From the NCBI GenBank assembly GCA_964235765.1, contig CAXSDH010000001.1, positions 136,696 to 200,695 of the forward strand: a stretch of 64,000 bases of DNA. The letters are read 5' to 3'. The notes beneath the pieces are model-generated. The model was not told the DNA's origin, did no database searches, and worked only from the letters and a program-made list of their open reading frames with translations. This DNA is from JAVVHH01 sp964235765. Lineage in GTDB: Bacteria > Pseudomonadota > Alphaproteobacteria > Acetobacterales > Acetobacteraceae. This document shows positions 46,736 through 56,549 of the stretch, in pieces (the first letter of the stretch is position 1; the number at the start of each line of letters is the position of its first letter). The translations under genes were made by a program, and so were the position numbers.

Positions 46736-48781
46736 ACCAAGGGTCTGCACTGCCTCCGCACGTCCAAACAGCCGCATCAGCGGCCGTATCGCCTGGCCGC
46801 GCGCGGTCTTTAGGCCGGGGTCGCGCTCCAGCAGCACCGCCGCATCCGCGCTCGCGATCTGCAGCAGCCGCTCGTGCTGCTCGGGGTCGGCGATCTTGTA
46901 GCCGGGGAGGCCGCTTTGGCGCTTGCCCAGCAGGTCGCCGCCGCCCCGCAGCCGGAAATCTTCGTCGGCGATGACGAATCCGTCCTCCGTATCCCGCAAC
47001 AAGGTCAGGCGGCGGCGCATGCTGTCGGTCAGCCCATCCTCGTGCAGCAGAAGGCAGTAGCTCTGCTGCGTGCCACGGCCGACCCGGCCGCGAAGCTGGT
47101 GCAACTGCGCCAGCCCGAACCGCTCGGCATGCTCGATCACCATGATGGTGGCCTCTGGAACGTCCACGCCCACCTCGATGACCGTGGTCGCCACCAGCAA
47201 GCGCAGCCGGCCCGCGGCGAAATCGGCCAGGGCGGCATCGCGCGCCGCCGCGTCCTGCTGTCCATGCGCCAAGCCGATCCGGCCAGGAAAGCGCTGGTAC
47301 AGCACCGCGAACCGTGCTTCGGCAGCAGCGAGATCGATCAGCTCGCTTTCGGACACCATCGGGCAGACCCAGTACACCTGCTCGCCACGGTCGAGCGCGC
47401 GGCCGATGCCGTCGATGATGTCCGCCAGGGTCGCGAGCGAATGGATCGTGGTGCGGATGGGCTGGCGGCCGCCGGGCTTGCCGGTCAGGCGGCTGACCTC
47501 CATCTCGTTCCATTGCGTGAGCAGCAGGGTGCGCGGGATCGGGGTCGCGGTCATGACCAGCACGTCCGTGCGCTCGCCCTTGCCGCCGAGCATCAGGCGC
47601 TGGTCCACGCCGAACCGGTGCTGCTCGTCGATCACCGCGAGGGCGAGGTCGGCGTACTGCACGGCGTCCTGGAACAGGGCATGCGTGCCGACGATCATTC
47701 GGGCCCGCCCGGCGGCGATCTCCAGCAGTGCGTCCCGCCGCTCCGCGCCCTTGACCGACCCGGTCAGCAACAAAACCGGAATGGGCGAGAGCGCGGACAG
47801 CGTGCGGTAGTGCTGCTTGGCGAGCACCTCCGTGGGCGCCATGAGCGCCGCCTGGCGCCCCGCTTCGGCCGCGCTCAGCATCGCCAGCAGGGCGACCAGG
47901 GTCTTGCCGGAACCCACGTCGCCTTGCAGCAGGCGCAGCATGCGGCGCGGGGCGGCCAGGTCCGCATCGATCTCGGCGACGGCCTGCACCTGCGATGGGG
48001 TCGGCTGGTGGCCGAACCGGGCCAGCGCCTCGGCCCGAAGCTGGCCGTCGCCGCGGATCGGCCGGCCGGGCCGCCGGCGTTCGCGCTGGCGCATCCAGGC
48101 CATGGCGGTCTGGTGGGCCAGCAACTCGTCGTAAGCCAGCCGCGCCCGCGGCAGGTCTCCGGGCAGTTCGGTCGGCGCCTGCACGGCGAACAGCGCCTCG
48201 CGGAAACCCGGCCAGCGCTCGCGCTTCAGCAATGCGGGGTCGTGCCACTCCGGCAGCTCGGGCGCCAAGGCCAGGGCGCGCTGCATGGCCGCATGCACCT
48301 GGCCCGGGAACAGCCCGGCCGTCAGCGGCCAGATCGGCTCCAATCCAGCCATGTCGCCGAAGCGGTCGAGCGGCGCCACGCGCTCGGGGGTTTTCATCTG
48401 CACGCGGCCGGAGAAGGTTTCGATCTTGCCGGAAACCGCCAGGTGCGCGCCTTTCTGGAACAAGGGCGGCGGGCGGCGGCCGAAATAGGCGATCTCGGCA
48501 AAGCCCGTCCGGTCCCGGACGATCACCCGCCAGGGCCGGGCGCTGCCCCGCTCCGGCTCCTCGATGCCGACGACTTCGATCTGCAAGGTGGCGACCGTCC
48601 CCGGCTCCGCCTCGGCGATCGGCGGGGCGTTGCGGCGATCCACGTAACCCTCCGGCATATGGAACAGCAGGTCGAGCACCCGCCCGCCGCCCGCCACCCG
48701 GGCGATCTTCTCCGCAAGCGCCGGACCCACGCCGCGCAGGGTGGTCAGGGGTTCCAGAAGGGGCAGCAGGGGTGCATCCAC
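46727..48781 (-). CDS. recG: ATP-dependent DNA helicase RecG
   Basis: A 684-residue superfamily 2 helicase. The N-terminal wedge region begins 'LTTLRGVGPALAEKI' and holds an OB-fold. Motor motifs are 'LQGDVGSGKT' (I), 'VIDEQHRFG' (II), 'MTATPIPRT' (III) and 'QLRGRVGRG' (VI). RecG reverses stalled replication forks and processes Holliday junctions. I place the start at the GTG at 48781, where family similarity begins. The next gene, sdhE, is divergent, 29 bp away. Confidence 0.93.
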   Translation of the reverse strand: MDAPLLPLLEPLTTLRGVGPALAEKIARVAGGGRVLDLLFHMPEGYVDRRNAPPIAEAEPGTVATLQIEVVGIEEPERGSARPWRVIVRDRTGFAEIAYFGRRPPPLFQKGAHLAVSGKIETFSGRVQMKTPERVAPLDRFGDMAGLEPIWPLTAGLFPGQVHAAMQRALALAPELPEWHDPALLKRERWPGFREALFAVQAPTELPGDLPRARLAYDELLAHQTAMAWMRQRERRRPGRPIRGDGQLRAEALARFGHQPTPSQVQAVAEIDADLAAPRRMLRLLQGDVGSGKTLVALLAMLSAAEAGRQAALMAPTEVLAKQHYRTLSALSPIPVLLLTGSVKGAERRDALLEIAAGRARMIVGTHALFQDAVQYADLALAVIDEQHRFGVDQRLMLGGKGERTDVLVMTATPIPRTLLLTQWNEMEVSRLTGKPGGRQPIRTTIHSLATLADIIDGIGRALDRGEQVYWVCPMVSESELIDLAAAEARFAVLYQRFPGRIGLAHGQQDAAARDAALADFAAGRLRLLVATTVIEVGVDVPEATIMVIEHAERFGLAQLHQLRGRVGRGTQQSYCLLLHEDGLTDSMRRRLTLLRDTEDGFVIADEDFRLRGGGDLLGKRQSGLPGYKIADPEQHERLLQIASADAAVLLERDPGLKTARGQAIRPLMRLFGRAEAVQTLGAG

Positions 48782-48810
48782 GGGCTGACAGTGGGGGAGG
48801 CGGGCCTTAT

Positions 48811-49122
48811 ATGAAAGCGCCCGACCCGCCGAAAGAGGCCTTCCGCTTGCATCACACCGACCCACGGCGCCGCCGCATCCTGTTCCGCGCGACGCATCGC
48901 GGCACCTACGAGAACGATATCCTGATCGGCGGATTCGTGCGCGCGCGGCTGGCCGGGTTCAGCAGGGAAGAGTTGGATGCGGTGGAAGCCGTGATGGAGA
49001 TGCCCGACGCCATGCTGGCCGATTGGCTGACCGGGCGCCTGCCGATCCCGCCCGAGGTGGACAGCCCGATGCTGCGCGCCATGCGCCAAGCGGCCGAGGC
49101 CGGCGAAGGGCGCCCCGCATGA
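48811..49122 (+). CDS. sdhE: succinate dehydrogenase assembly factor SdhE (FAD attachment)
   Basis: A 103-residue SdhE/Sdh5-family protein. It has 'RRRRILFRATHRGTYENDILIGGF' (about 19-42), where the R-G-x-x-E motif implicated in flavinylation is 'RGTYE', then 'ELDAVEAVMEMPDAMLADWLTG'. It helps attach FAD covalently to SdhA. The ATG at 48811 follows GGGGGAGG. Its stop overlaps the mfd start (ATGA). The recG-sdhE-mfd arrangement is common in alphaproteobacteria. Confidence 0.9.
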   Translation: MKAPDPPKEAFRLHHTDPRRRRILFRATHRGTYENDILIGGFVRARLAGFSREELDAVEAVMEMPDAMLADWLTGRLPIPPEVDSPMLRAMRQAAEAGEGRPA

Positions 49123-52100
49123 CGGCCACGATTTACGGCGCGCCGGAGGGGTTCGATGCCCTGCTGCTCGCCCACCGCCGGGCCGAACACGCGGGCAGCG
49201 TGTTGCACGTGGCACGCGACGACAACCGCATGGCCCGGCTGTCGGAGGCGCTGGCCTTCTTTTCGCCCGAGCTGGAGGTGCTGCGCTTCCCCGCCTGGGA
49301 TTGCCTGCCATACGACCGCGTCTCGCCCAATCCGGAGCTGGTTTCCGAGCGCATCGCCACCCTGGCGCGGCTGCTCGAGCGCGGCGACAAGCCGCGGCTG
49401 GTGCTGACGACGGTGAACGCCTTGGTGCAGCGCGTGCCGCCGCGCCCGGCGTTCCAGGGCGCGAGCATGGCGCTGCGGACCGGGGGCGTGTCGCCGCCAG
49501 AGGCGATCGTGGCGTTCCTGGAAGCCAACGGTTACGGCCGGGCCGGCACCGTGATGGAGCCGGGCGAATATGCCACCCGCGGCGGCATTATCGACATTTA
49601 CCCGGCGGGGGAGCCTGACCCGGTGCGCCTCGACTTATTCGGCGACACGATCGAAAGCCTGCGCCGGTTCGACCCGGCATCCCAGCGCAGCACGGGCAAG
49701 CTGCCGGGGCTGGTGCTGCGTCCTGTGTCGGAGGTGCCGCTGGACCCGGCCAGCGTAACCCGCTTCCGCGCGGGCTGGCGCGAGTTGTTTGGGCCGGCGG
49801 CGGCGGGCGATCCGCTGTATCAGGCGGTGTCGGACGGCCGCCGCTATCCCGGCATCGAACATTGGGTGCCGCTGTTCCATGACGGCATGGACACCTTGTT
49901 GGACTACCTGCCGGACGCCTCCGTGAGCCTGGACCACCAATCGGAGGAGGTGTTGGAGAGCCGGCTGGAGATGATCGCGGACCACGCGGAGGCGCGGCGG
50001 ACGGTTCCGCGCGACGGGGAGGTGCCATATCGCCCGATGCCGCCGGGCCGTTTGTACCTGGATCGCGACGGCTGGGACGCAACGCTGGCGGGCGGGCCCA
50101 GCATGCTGTTCAGCCCCTACGGCAAGCCGGACGGTGCGGCGGGCGTGGACGCGGGAGGCCGGCCGGGCACCGTGTTCACCAAGGCCGGCGCGGCCACGGG
50201 CGAGAACATCTTCGTGCAGTTGAAGGCCCAGGCCGCAGCGTGGGCCGGGCAGGGAAGGCGAACCATCGTTGCCGCCTGGACGCGTGGGTCGCGTGAGCGG
50301 CTGGCGCATCTTTTGCGCGAGAATGGCTTCGCTACGGAGCAGGTCGATTCCTGGCGGGACGCCAAGGCATTGCCGGTGCGGACTGTAGGCGTCATCACGC
50401 TCGGCCTCGAACGCGGCTTCGTGGCGGCAAGCACGAGCGTCGTGAGCGAACAGGACCTGCTGGGCGAGCGCATCAGCCGGCCACCGCGGCGCCGTAAGCG
50501 CGCCGACCAGTTCATCGCCGAGGCCACCGAGATTGCCGAAGGCGACCTGGTCGTGCATCAGGAATATGGCATCGGGCGCTATGATGGGCTCGAGACCCTG
50601 CGTGTCGGCCCGGCGCCGCACGATTGCCTGCGGCTGATCTACGATAATCTCGAGAAGCTCTATTTGCCGGTGGAGAATATCGAACTGCTGTCCCGCTTCG
50701 GCAGCGAGACCGGGGGGGTGGCGCTCGACAAGCTGGGCGGCGCCGGATGGCAGACCCGCAAGGCTCGGATGAAGCAGCGCATCCGCGACATGGCGGGCGA
50801 ACTGATCCGCACCGCCGCCGCCCGGCGGCTGCGAGACGCGGTCATGCTCGCTCCGCCCGAAGGCTCGTGGGACGAGTTCTGCGCCCGTTTCCCGTTTGCC
50901 GAAACCGAAGATCAGTCACGCGCGATCTCGGACGTGCTGGAGGACATGGCGGCAGGCCGGCCGATGGACCGGTTGATCTGCGGCGACGTTGGGTTCGGCA
51001 AAACGGAGGTCGCCTTGCGGGCCGCCTTCGTCGCCGCCATGTCGGGCGCCCAAGTGGCGGTCGTGGTGCCGACGACGCTGCTGGCGCGCCAGCACACGCG
51101 CACGTTTTCGGCGCGGTTCGCTGGCCTTCCCGTACGGATCGCGCAGCTATCCCGCATGGTGACCGCGAAGGAGGCGGCGGAAACCAAGCGCGGGCTTGCC
51201 GATGGCAGCATCAACATCGTGGTCGGCACCCACGCGCTGCTCGCCAAAGGGATCGAGTTTGCCGATCTTGAGCTGCTGATCGTCGACGAGGAACAGCACT
51301 TCGGCGTTTCCCACAAGGAAAAGCTAAAGCAACTCAAGGCGGACGTGCACGTGCTGACGCTGACCGCGACGCCGATCCCACGTACCCTGCAGTTGGCGCT
51401 GACCGGGGTGCGGGAGATGAGCCTGATCGCGACGCCGCCGGTGGACCGCCTTGCGGTACGCACGTTCATCTCGCCGTTCGATAGCGTGGTGGTAAGGGAG
51501 GCGATCCAGCGCGAGCGGTTCCGCGGCGGCCAGGTGTTCTGCGTGGTGCCGCGGATCGAGGATATGGACCGAATGGCCGGCCGCCTGCGCGAGATCGTGC
51601 CCGAGGCGCGGATGATCCAGGCGCATGGCCGGCTGGCGCCGACCGAGCTGGAACGGGTGATGACCGAGTTCGGCGACGGGAAATGGGACATCCTGCTGTC
51701 GACCAACATCGTCGAGAGCGGGCTCGATATGCCGGCGGTGAACACGCTCATCATCCACCGTGCCGACATGTTTGGGCTGGGCCAGCTTTATCAGTTGCGC
51801 GGCCGGGTCGGCCGCGGAAAGCAGCGCGGGTATGCCTACCTGACCTGGCCGCCGAACCATCGCCTGTCAGCAGCGGCGGAGAAGCGGCTCGATGTGATGC
51901 AGACGCTGGACAACCTTGGCGCTGGCTTCACGCTGGCGTCGCACGACTTGGACATCCGCGGCGCGGGCAACCTGCTAGGGGACGAGCAGTCCGGCCACAT
52001 CCGCGAGGTCGGCATCGAGTTGTATCAGCAAATGCTCGAGGACGCTGTCGCGGAAATGCGGGCGGAGCGGGGCCGCAAGCGGGCTGACGACCGGGACTGG

Positions 52101-52559
52101 ACGCCAAATATCCAACTCGGGCTGCCCGTACTAATCCCGGAGACCTATGTGCAGGATCTTCCGGTGCGGTTGGGATTGTATCGCCGCGTCGGCAGCTTGG
52201 CATCGGACGCCGAAAGCGAGGCGATGGCGGCCGAGCTGGTTGATCGTTTTGGTCCGCTACCGCCCGAGGTGGACAACTTGCTCCAAATCGTCAGCCTGAA
52301 GCGGATGTGCCGAGATGCAGGCGTCGAGAAACTTGAGGCGGGGCCGAAAGGCATGGTGATTGCGTTCCGCGGCAACGCGTTCCGAAACCCGGCCGGGCTG
52401 ATCGCCTGGCTCAGTCATCGCAAGGGCGGCATCCGCCTACGGCCAGACCATAAGCTGTCGATCGTGCAGGATATGGTGGTCAGCGAGCGCATGCGGGTCG
52501 GCCGGGACGTGCTGTCGAACTTGAACCGGCTCGCGGGGGAGGCGGCCAGAGCGGCCTGA
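49119..52559 (+). CDS. mfd: transcription-repair coupling factor
   Basis: A 1146-residue Mfd translocase. The UvrB-homology module is at the N-terminus ('LRFPAWDCLPYDRVSPN'). An RNA polymerase interaction domain follows ('LVVHQEYGIGRYDGLETL'), then the RecG-like motor ('CGDVGFGKTEVALRAAF', 'DEEQHFGV', 'TATPIPRT', 'QLRGRVGRGKQRGYAYL') and the C-terminal TRCF inhibitory domain ('LPVLIPETYVQDLPVRLGLY'). It removes RNA polymerase stalled at DNA lesions and recruits UvrA. Coupled to sdhE by ATGA overlap. Confidence 0.94.
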   Translation: MTATIYGAPEGFDALLLAHRRAEHAGSVLHVARDDNRMARLSEALAFFSPELEVLRFPAWDCLPYDRVSPNPELVSERIATLARLLERGDKPRLVLTTVNALVQRVPPRPAFQGASMALRTGGVSPPEAIVAFLEANGYGRAGTVMEPGEYATRGGIIDIYPAGEPDPVRLDLFGDTIESLRRFDPASQRSTGKLPGLVLRPVSEVPLDPASVTRFRAGWRELFGPAAAGDPLYQAVSDGRRYPGIEHWVPLFHDGMDTLLDYLPDASVSLDHQSEEVLESRLEMIADHAEARRTVPRDGEVPYRPMPPGRLYLDRDGWDATLAGGPSMLFSPYGKPDGAAGVDAGGRPGTVFTKAGAATGENIFVQLKAQAAAWAGQGRRTIVAAWTRGSRERLAHLLRENGFATEQVDSWRDAKALPVRTVGVITLGLERGFVAASTSVVSEQDLLGERISRPPRRRKRADQFIAEATEIAEGDLVVHQEYGIGRYDGLETLRVGPAPHDCLRLIYDNLEKLYLPVENIELLSRFGSETGGVALDKLGGAGWQTRKARMKQRIRDMAGELIRTAAARRLRDAVMLAPPEGSWDEFCARFPFAETEDQSRAISDVLEDMAAGRPMDRLICGDVGFGKTEVALRAAFVAAMSGAQVAVVVPTTLLARQHTRTFSARFAGLPVRIAQLSRMVTAKEAAETKRGLADGSINIVVGTHALLAKGIEFADLELLIVDEEQHFGVSHKEKLKQLKADVHVLTLTATPIPRTLQLALTGVREMSLIATPPVDRLAVRTFISPFDSVVVREAIQRERFRGGQVFCVVPRIEDMDRMAGRLREIVPEARMIQAHGRLAPTELERVMTEFGDGKWDILLSTNIVESGLDMPAVNTLIIHRADMFGLGQLYQLRGRVGRGKQRGYAYLTWPPNHRLSAAAEKRLDVMQTLDNLGAGFTLASHDLDIRGAGNLLGDEQSGHIREVGIELYQQMLEDAVAEMRAERGRKRADDRDWTPNIQLGLPVLIPETYVQDLPVRLGLYRRVGSLASDAESEAMAAELVDRFGPLPPEVDNLLQIVSLKRMCRDAGVEKLEAGPKGMVIAFRGNAFRNPAGLIAWLSHRKGGIRLRPDHKLSIVQDMVVSERMRVGRDVLSNLNRLAGEAARAA

Positions 52560-52581
52560 ACGAACCTCCCCCTGTAAACGT

Positions 52582-54120
52582 CTAACGTGTCCGGTTCGGC
52601 TGCTGCGGACGGTTCGGGCCGGGGGTGGGGCGGGCAGGCGGTGGGGGCGTGCCGCCGGTCATGGCCGTCAGGTCCTGGCTGTTAACCAGCAAGCGGCCGT
52701 CACGGTAGGTGATGTCCCACACCATCCGGTTCTCGACCGTGCGGCCGATTCCCTTGGCGAAGATGAACACCGGCACGACGTTGGCGAGCGCCGGCATGGT
52801 GGCTACCTGCTGCTGCAGCAAGTCGAGGTTAGTTGCGGTCACTTGTGCCGTGCCCGAGAATTGCTCGGGCGAGGTGAACAGCAGCTTACCCATGCCGGTG
52901 AAGCTGCTGCCTGCCATGTCGATCGAGAAGCTTTCCAGCCCGGTGCTGATCCCGCCCTTGCTGAACAATGCGGCGATGTCGGCTGGCGCCGGCGACTTGC
53001 CCTCGCCGGAGTTGTTTGCGATGCGCATGAGGTCGGCCATGGCGACGCCCGATACGACGGGTCGGAGCGCCACCTTGCTGGGGATGAGCACCGCCATATC
53101 GCCGAGCGGCAGATCGGGCAGGGCCAGGCCTTCCATGCCAAGGTCCAACCGGGCTTGTAAGATTCCCTGCTCCGTCTTGGCAGAGAACCCGAACCGGGCT
53201 TGGTTCGCGGTGCCGCCGAAATCGCCGTAACTGACCGCCAGCTTGTCGATCGTCTCATCGAGAGTCATGCCCGAGGCGAAGTCCGCCATTGCCTGGAGCA
53301 GGGTTCGCATCGCTTTATCGTCGAGCTTCGGTGCCGGTGCGCCGCCTGCTGCAGCCTTCGATGCACCGCCCATCGTAGCGGAAATTTGGATGAGGGCCTG
53401 CAGGACCTGGGCGGCGCGGTCACGAGATACGCTGGACAGTTCGCCTGTTATGCGAACGCGCTGCATCGACATTTTTAGCGTCTCGGCATCGCCCGCCTTG
53501 GAAGCGATGGTGTAGCCCTCGATGGTGCCGTCCGTCACCACGTCCACCCGGTCGGTGCCGGCTGGGCGCAACGTGCTCGTCGTGGCGCTCCGGTCCACAT
53601 GGCTTGTCTGCTCGACCTGTGCGCCGCTCGCCTGGATGTTCAATCCCTGAAAGCTGGAGTTCAGGGTCGATGGCGAGGCGTAGCTGGGATCGTATAGGAC
53701 TTGGCCGGACTGCTGATCCAGGGTCACCTTATAGGTGACCGGAGCCATGCCGACCGGCGACTTGTCACCTGCCTTCGGTGGCTGCGGCAGATCGATCGTG
53801 AACTGGGCGGGAGTGGGGAAGCGGATCGCATCGATGTTCCACTTGCCGCCATCTGCCATGCGGGCCGTGGCGGTGAGCATCGGCTGGTTTCCGCCGACGG
53901 CGCTGCCGACCGGGATAGCAACGGTGTAGTGGTCGCCGTCCGGGGTGATTTGCACCGGCCTGTCCGCAAGCTTCGCCACCGGGCCAGCCATGCTGATCAT
54001 CCACTCGCGCACCTGCCGCTCCAGCGACCGCGCCTGTTCGGGAGTGGCATCCGCGGCCCAAGCCGCTGGCGCAAGCGGCAGCAGCCCCATGATGACGGCA
54101 GTCAGGCGTGAGGCGCGCAT
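52582..54120 (-). CDS. large exported protein of unknown function (YdgA/DUF2125-like by look)
   Basis: A 512-residue protein with a Sec signal (cleavage near 'AAWA/AD'). It then alternates beta-strand-like segments with no catalytic motif ('YKVTLDQQSGQVLYDPSYASP', 'RFGFSAKTEQGILQARLDLGM' in pieces) and ends in a Pro-rich tail 'PPPPARPTPGPNRPQQPN'. The layout, a signal followed by long amphipathic beta repeats, resembles periplasmic DUF2125 or DUF945/YdgA proteins, but I cannot assign it by homology. It is convergent with mfd and 67 bp downstream of the DsbA-like gene on the same strand. Confidence 0.6.
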   Translation of the reverse strand: MRASRLTAVIMGLLPLAPAAWAADATPEQARSLERQVREWMISMAGPVAKLADRPVQITPDGDHYTVAIPVGSAVGGNQPMLTATARMADGGKWNIDAIRFPTPAQFTIDLPQPPKAGDKSPVGMAPVTYKVTLDQQSGQVLYDPSYASPSTLNSSFQGLNIQASGAQVEQTSHVDRSATTSTLRPAGTDRVDVVTDGTIEGYTIASKAGDAETLKMSMQRVRITGELSSVSRDRAAQVLQALIQISATMGGASKAAAGGAPAPKLDDKAMRTLLQAMADFASGMTLDETIDKLAVSYGDFGGTANQARFGFSAKTEQGILQARLDLGMEGLALPDLPLGDMAVLIPSKVALRPVVSGVAMADLMRIANNSGEGKSPAPADIAALFSKGGISTGLESFSIDMAGSSFTGMGKLLFTSPEQFSGTAQVTATNLDLLQQQVATMPALANVVPVFIFAKGIGRTVENRMVWDITYRDGRLLVNSQDLTAMTGGTPPPPARPTPGPNRPQQPNRTR

Positions 54121-54187
54121 AGATGGCTCCTAGGTAGGTTGGTTCGCACCTGCCGCCGCATTATGGCGCCGACAGGTTACGGATTGG

Positions 54188-54856
54188 TTAATCTTCTGCC
54201 GCATCGACTGCGGCCACGTCCAGTAGGCGCTCGATCACTTCAGGTTCTTGCGCGCCGGCAATAGCGTGACGTCCTGCGACAACGAAACAGGGCACCCCGT
54301 TGATCCCCAGCCGATGCGCCCGGAGGTTGTCGGCATGGACCGCATCGACGTCTTCGTCGCTCCGCAGGAAGGCGCTGGCGGCGCTTGGGTCCAGCCCGCA
54401 CGACCCGGCCACGGCCCGTAATACGCCATGTTCACCGATGTCGTAGCCATCGGTGAAGTGGGCGGCAAACAAGGCTTCCGCGACCTCGGTGCCGCGCCCC
54501 ACGTGCGAAGCCCAGCGAACCAAGCGATGGGCGTCCACGCTGCTGGGTGTGCGGCGGATACGATCGAAGCGGAACGACACTCCCTCCGCGTCGCCGATTT
54601 CGGTGATAGAGGCATAGAGACGGCGCGCCCGATCCTCCCCGCCGAACTTTCGGATGACGTAGTCGGCGCGCGTCATGCCGGCGCGGGGCATGTCGGGATT
54701 GAGCAGGAACGGCCGCCATGTCAGATCGTAGAGTAGGTCCGGCCGGCGACGCATGGTGCGGAAAAGGCGCCTTACGCCCAGGTAGCACCAGGGGCATACG
54801 AGATCATGGACCACCTCGATGGGCAGGCGGGCTTTCGCGGGAGCAAGGACGTTCAC
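54188..54856 (-). CDS. DsbA family oxidoreductase (FrnE-like)
   Basis: A 222-residue thioredoxin-fold protein. The redox motif is 'CPWC' (Cys21, Cys24) near the N-terminus and the cis-Pro loop is 'NGVPCFVV'. The helical insertion ('GMTRADYVIRKFGG...') is typical of the DsbA/FrnE branch, which includes cytosolic 2-hydroxychromene-carboxylate isomerase-like members. No signal peptide is present, so it is probably cytosolic. The start is a GTG at 54856, with weak ribosome-site support. Confidence 0.82.
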   Translation of the reverse strand: MNVLAPAKARLPIEVVHDLVCPWCYLGVRRLFRTMRRRPDLLYDLTWRPFLLNPDMPRAGMTRADYVIRKFGGEDRARRLYASITEIGDAEGVSFRFDRIRRTPSSVDAHRLVRWASHVGRGTEVAEALFAAHFTDGYDIGEHGVLRAVAGSCGLDPSAASAFLRSDEDVDAVHADNLRAHRLGINGVPCFVVAGRHAIAGAQEPEVIERLLDVAAVDAAED

Positions 54857-55037
54857 ACGAAAATGGTAAGCGCCGCGGACCCACGCGTCACCTGTTTTCC
54901 CGCTTTCGCGGCAGGGGTGATGTTTTCGAAGCCACGGAGCAAGCTGCCGCCCACCCCACTCTGCCGGACGAGCCGGACGTTGCCGCCGCCGAGGACCTCG
55001 TGTACCGAGCACACCGCGCCCAGGTTCTGGAAACGCC
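54857..55037. other. non-coding stretch before a nucleotidyltransferase remnant
   Basis: No full gene. The last ~24 codons on the plus strand ('DEPDVAAAEDLVYRAHRAQ') read like the end of a protein and stop in a GTGA overlap with the next fragment, so a decayed upstream partner gene is possible. There is nothing else I can support here. Confidence 0.4.
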
Positions 55038-55160
55038 GTGAACGCACCACCCGACCGCATCCAGTCGGCGCTCGCCCAGATGGAGCGGGACCACGACATC
55101 CGCATCCTGCTGGCCATCGAGTAAGGCAGCTGCGCATGGGGCTTCCCGTCGCGCGACAGC
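55038..55160 (+). pseudogene. remnant of a COG3541-type nucleotidyltransferase
   Basis: A GTG start opens 28 codons ('RIQSALAQMERDHDIRILLA') and meets TAA at 55122-55124 in the spot where relatives read 'ESGSRAWGF'. Directly after the stop the same frame continues 'GSCAWGFPSRDS', the nucleotidyltransferase signature, then loses similarity. So the gene has a nonsense mutation and is truncated after about 41 codons. The family is predicted to transfer nucleotides, with no firm role. It lies just upstream of tRNA-Gln. Confidence 0.65.
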
Positions 55161-55212
55161 TTCCCGGCACCTCCCGGGCTTATGTACTAATGTCGATGAC
55201 TTATAAGAGGTT

Positions 55213-55286
55213 TGGCTGGGGGACCTGGATTCGAACCAAGGCTTTCCGAGTCAGAGTCGGAAGTTCTACCGCTAAACTATCCCCCA
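55213..55286 (-). tRNA. tRNA-Gln (CTG anticodon)
   Basis: A 74-nt cloverleaf with encoded CCA. Acceptor TGGGGGA pairs with TCCCCCA (the weak U1-A72 pair typical of tRNA-Gln), with anticodon stem TCCGA/TCGGA and loop CTCTGAC giving anticodon CTG, T-loop TTCGAAT and discriminator G. It reads CAG codons. It is flanked by the nucleotidyltransferase remnant on one side and ppx on the other. Confidence 0.95.
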
Positions 55287-55457
55287 CGCGCCGACCACCG
55301 TTTGCCGGATCGGAGGCGGTCAAGTAGCATGGGCTCCAGGGGTTCGCAACCGCGCGGGACGCTGCCTCGCCAGCTTCAGCTCCGCTCAAACGCGATAGCC
55401 CTGGCAACGCATATTCGACTTGCCCTTGCCCTCGATTGAAGCGGACACTCTGCACAT

Positions 55458-56549
55458 ATGGAACAGCGGAAGGGCCAAGGCATGGCTGAGTTCGCTGCGC
55501 AACAACGGCGGCAGGTTCGATCCGTTCGGGAGCACCGGGGCGGCATGGGTGCGTTTGCGGCCGTTGATCTCGGGACCAATAATTGTCGCCTGCTCGTCGG
55601 CATGCCGGCCGGCGAGGGCTTTCGCGTGGTCGACAGCTTCAGCCGCATCGTCCGGCTGGGGGAGGGGCTGCACAGCCTGGGCCGCCTCAGCCCCGTGGCG
55701 ATGGACCGCGCCATCACGGCCCTGCACGCAATCGCCGTTCGCTTGGCCCGGCGCCCCGTCCAGGAACTGCGGGCCGTCGCCACCGAGGCGTGCCGCCAAG
55801 CGGCCAACGGCGCCGAGTTCCTGGCGCGGGCACAGGCCGAGACGGGACTGCGGCTCCACGTGATCTCGACCCGGGAAGAGGCCGAGCTCGCGCTTGAGAG
55901 CTGCGCCCCGTTGCTCATGCACGCGGGACGCCGGGCGCTGCTGTTCGACATCGGCGGTGGTTCCACGGAGCTGGCCTGGGTCCGGCTCGACGGTGGTGGG
56001 GCGCCGGAGTTGATCGGGTATGCGAGCCTGCCCGTGGGCGTGGTGATCCTGGCGGAGCGGTTCGGCCCCGCCGGATTCGGCGCCGAAGGCTTCCGGGCGA
56101 TGGTCGACGATGTCAAAGCCCGGCTGCGTGGGTTCGAGAGCGTGCACTGCATCCTGCACGAGACCCGGCAGGGCGGCGTGCGGCTGCTGGGCACCAGCGG
56201 CACCGTCACCACCCTGGCGGGCGTGGCGATGAACTTGACCCGGTATTGCCGCCCCCTGGTCGACGGCACGGTGCTCAGCGCGGAGGCGGCGGATCAGGCG
56301 ATGGCGGTGCTGCGCGGGCTGGGCCGTGAGGGCCTGGCCGCCCACCCCTGCGTCGGCCCGGAGCGGGCGGACTTCGTGTTGCCGGGCTGCGCGGTGTTCG
56401 AGGCTATCCGGCAGACCTGGCCAATGGGAGAGGTCACCGTAGCCGACCGGGGGCTGCGGGAAGGCATGCTGCTGCGCCTGATGCGGCAGGCCCGGGGCCG
56501 CGGCGGCAGGTCACCCCGTCCGGGCACGACCCCGGCGGTGCTCGCGTGA
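55458..56549 (+). CDS. ppx: exopolyphosphatase, Ppx/GppA family
   Basis: A 363-residue actin-fold phosphatase. The N-terminal phosphate loop is 'VDLGTNNCRLLVG' (about 36-48), with 'FDIGGGSTELAWV' and 'GTSGTVTTLAGVAMNL' completing the nucleotide/phosphate site. It removes phosphate from polyphosphate or pppGpp; short single-module members of alphaproteobacteria may do either. The start is uncertain: ATGs at 55458, 55482 and 55545 are in frame, and the last gives the usual compact N-terminus. It overlaps rlmE by GTGA. Confidence 0.88.
   Translation: MEQRKGQGMAEFAAQQRRQVRSVREHRGGMGAFAAVDLGTNNCRLLVGMPAGEGFRVVDSFSRIVRLGEGLHSLGRLSPVAMDRAITALHAIAVRLARRPVQELRAVATEACRQAANGAEFLARAQAETGLRLHVISTREEAELALESCAPLLMHAGRRALLFDIGGGSTELAWVRLDGGGAPELIGYASLPVGVVILAERFGPAGFGAEGFRAMVDDVKARLRGFESVHCILHETRQGGVRLLGTSGTVTTLAGVAMNLTRYCRPLVDGTVLSAEAADQAMAVLRGLGREGLAAHPCVGPERADFVLPGCAVFEAIRQTWPMGEVTVADRGLREGMLLRLMRQARGRGGRSPRPGTTPAVLA

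Noticed and set aside
55141..55180. Terminator hairpin near the nucleotidyltransferase remnant
   Set aside because: CCCGG/CCGGG can pair but there is no T-run and no intact gene to terminate.
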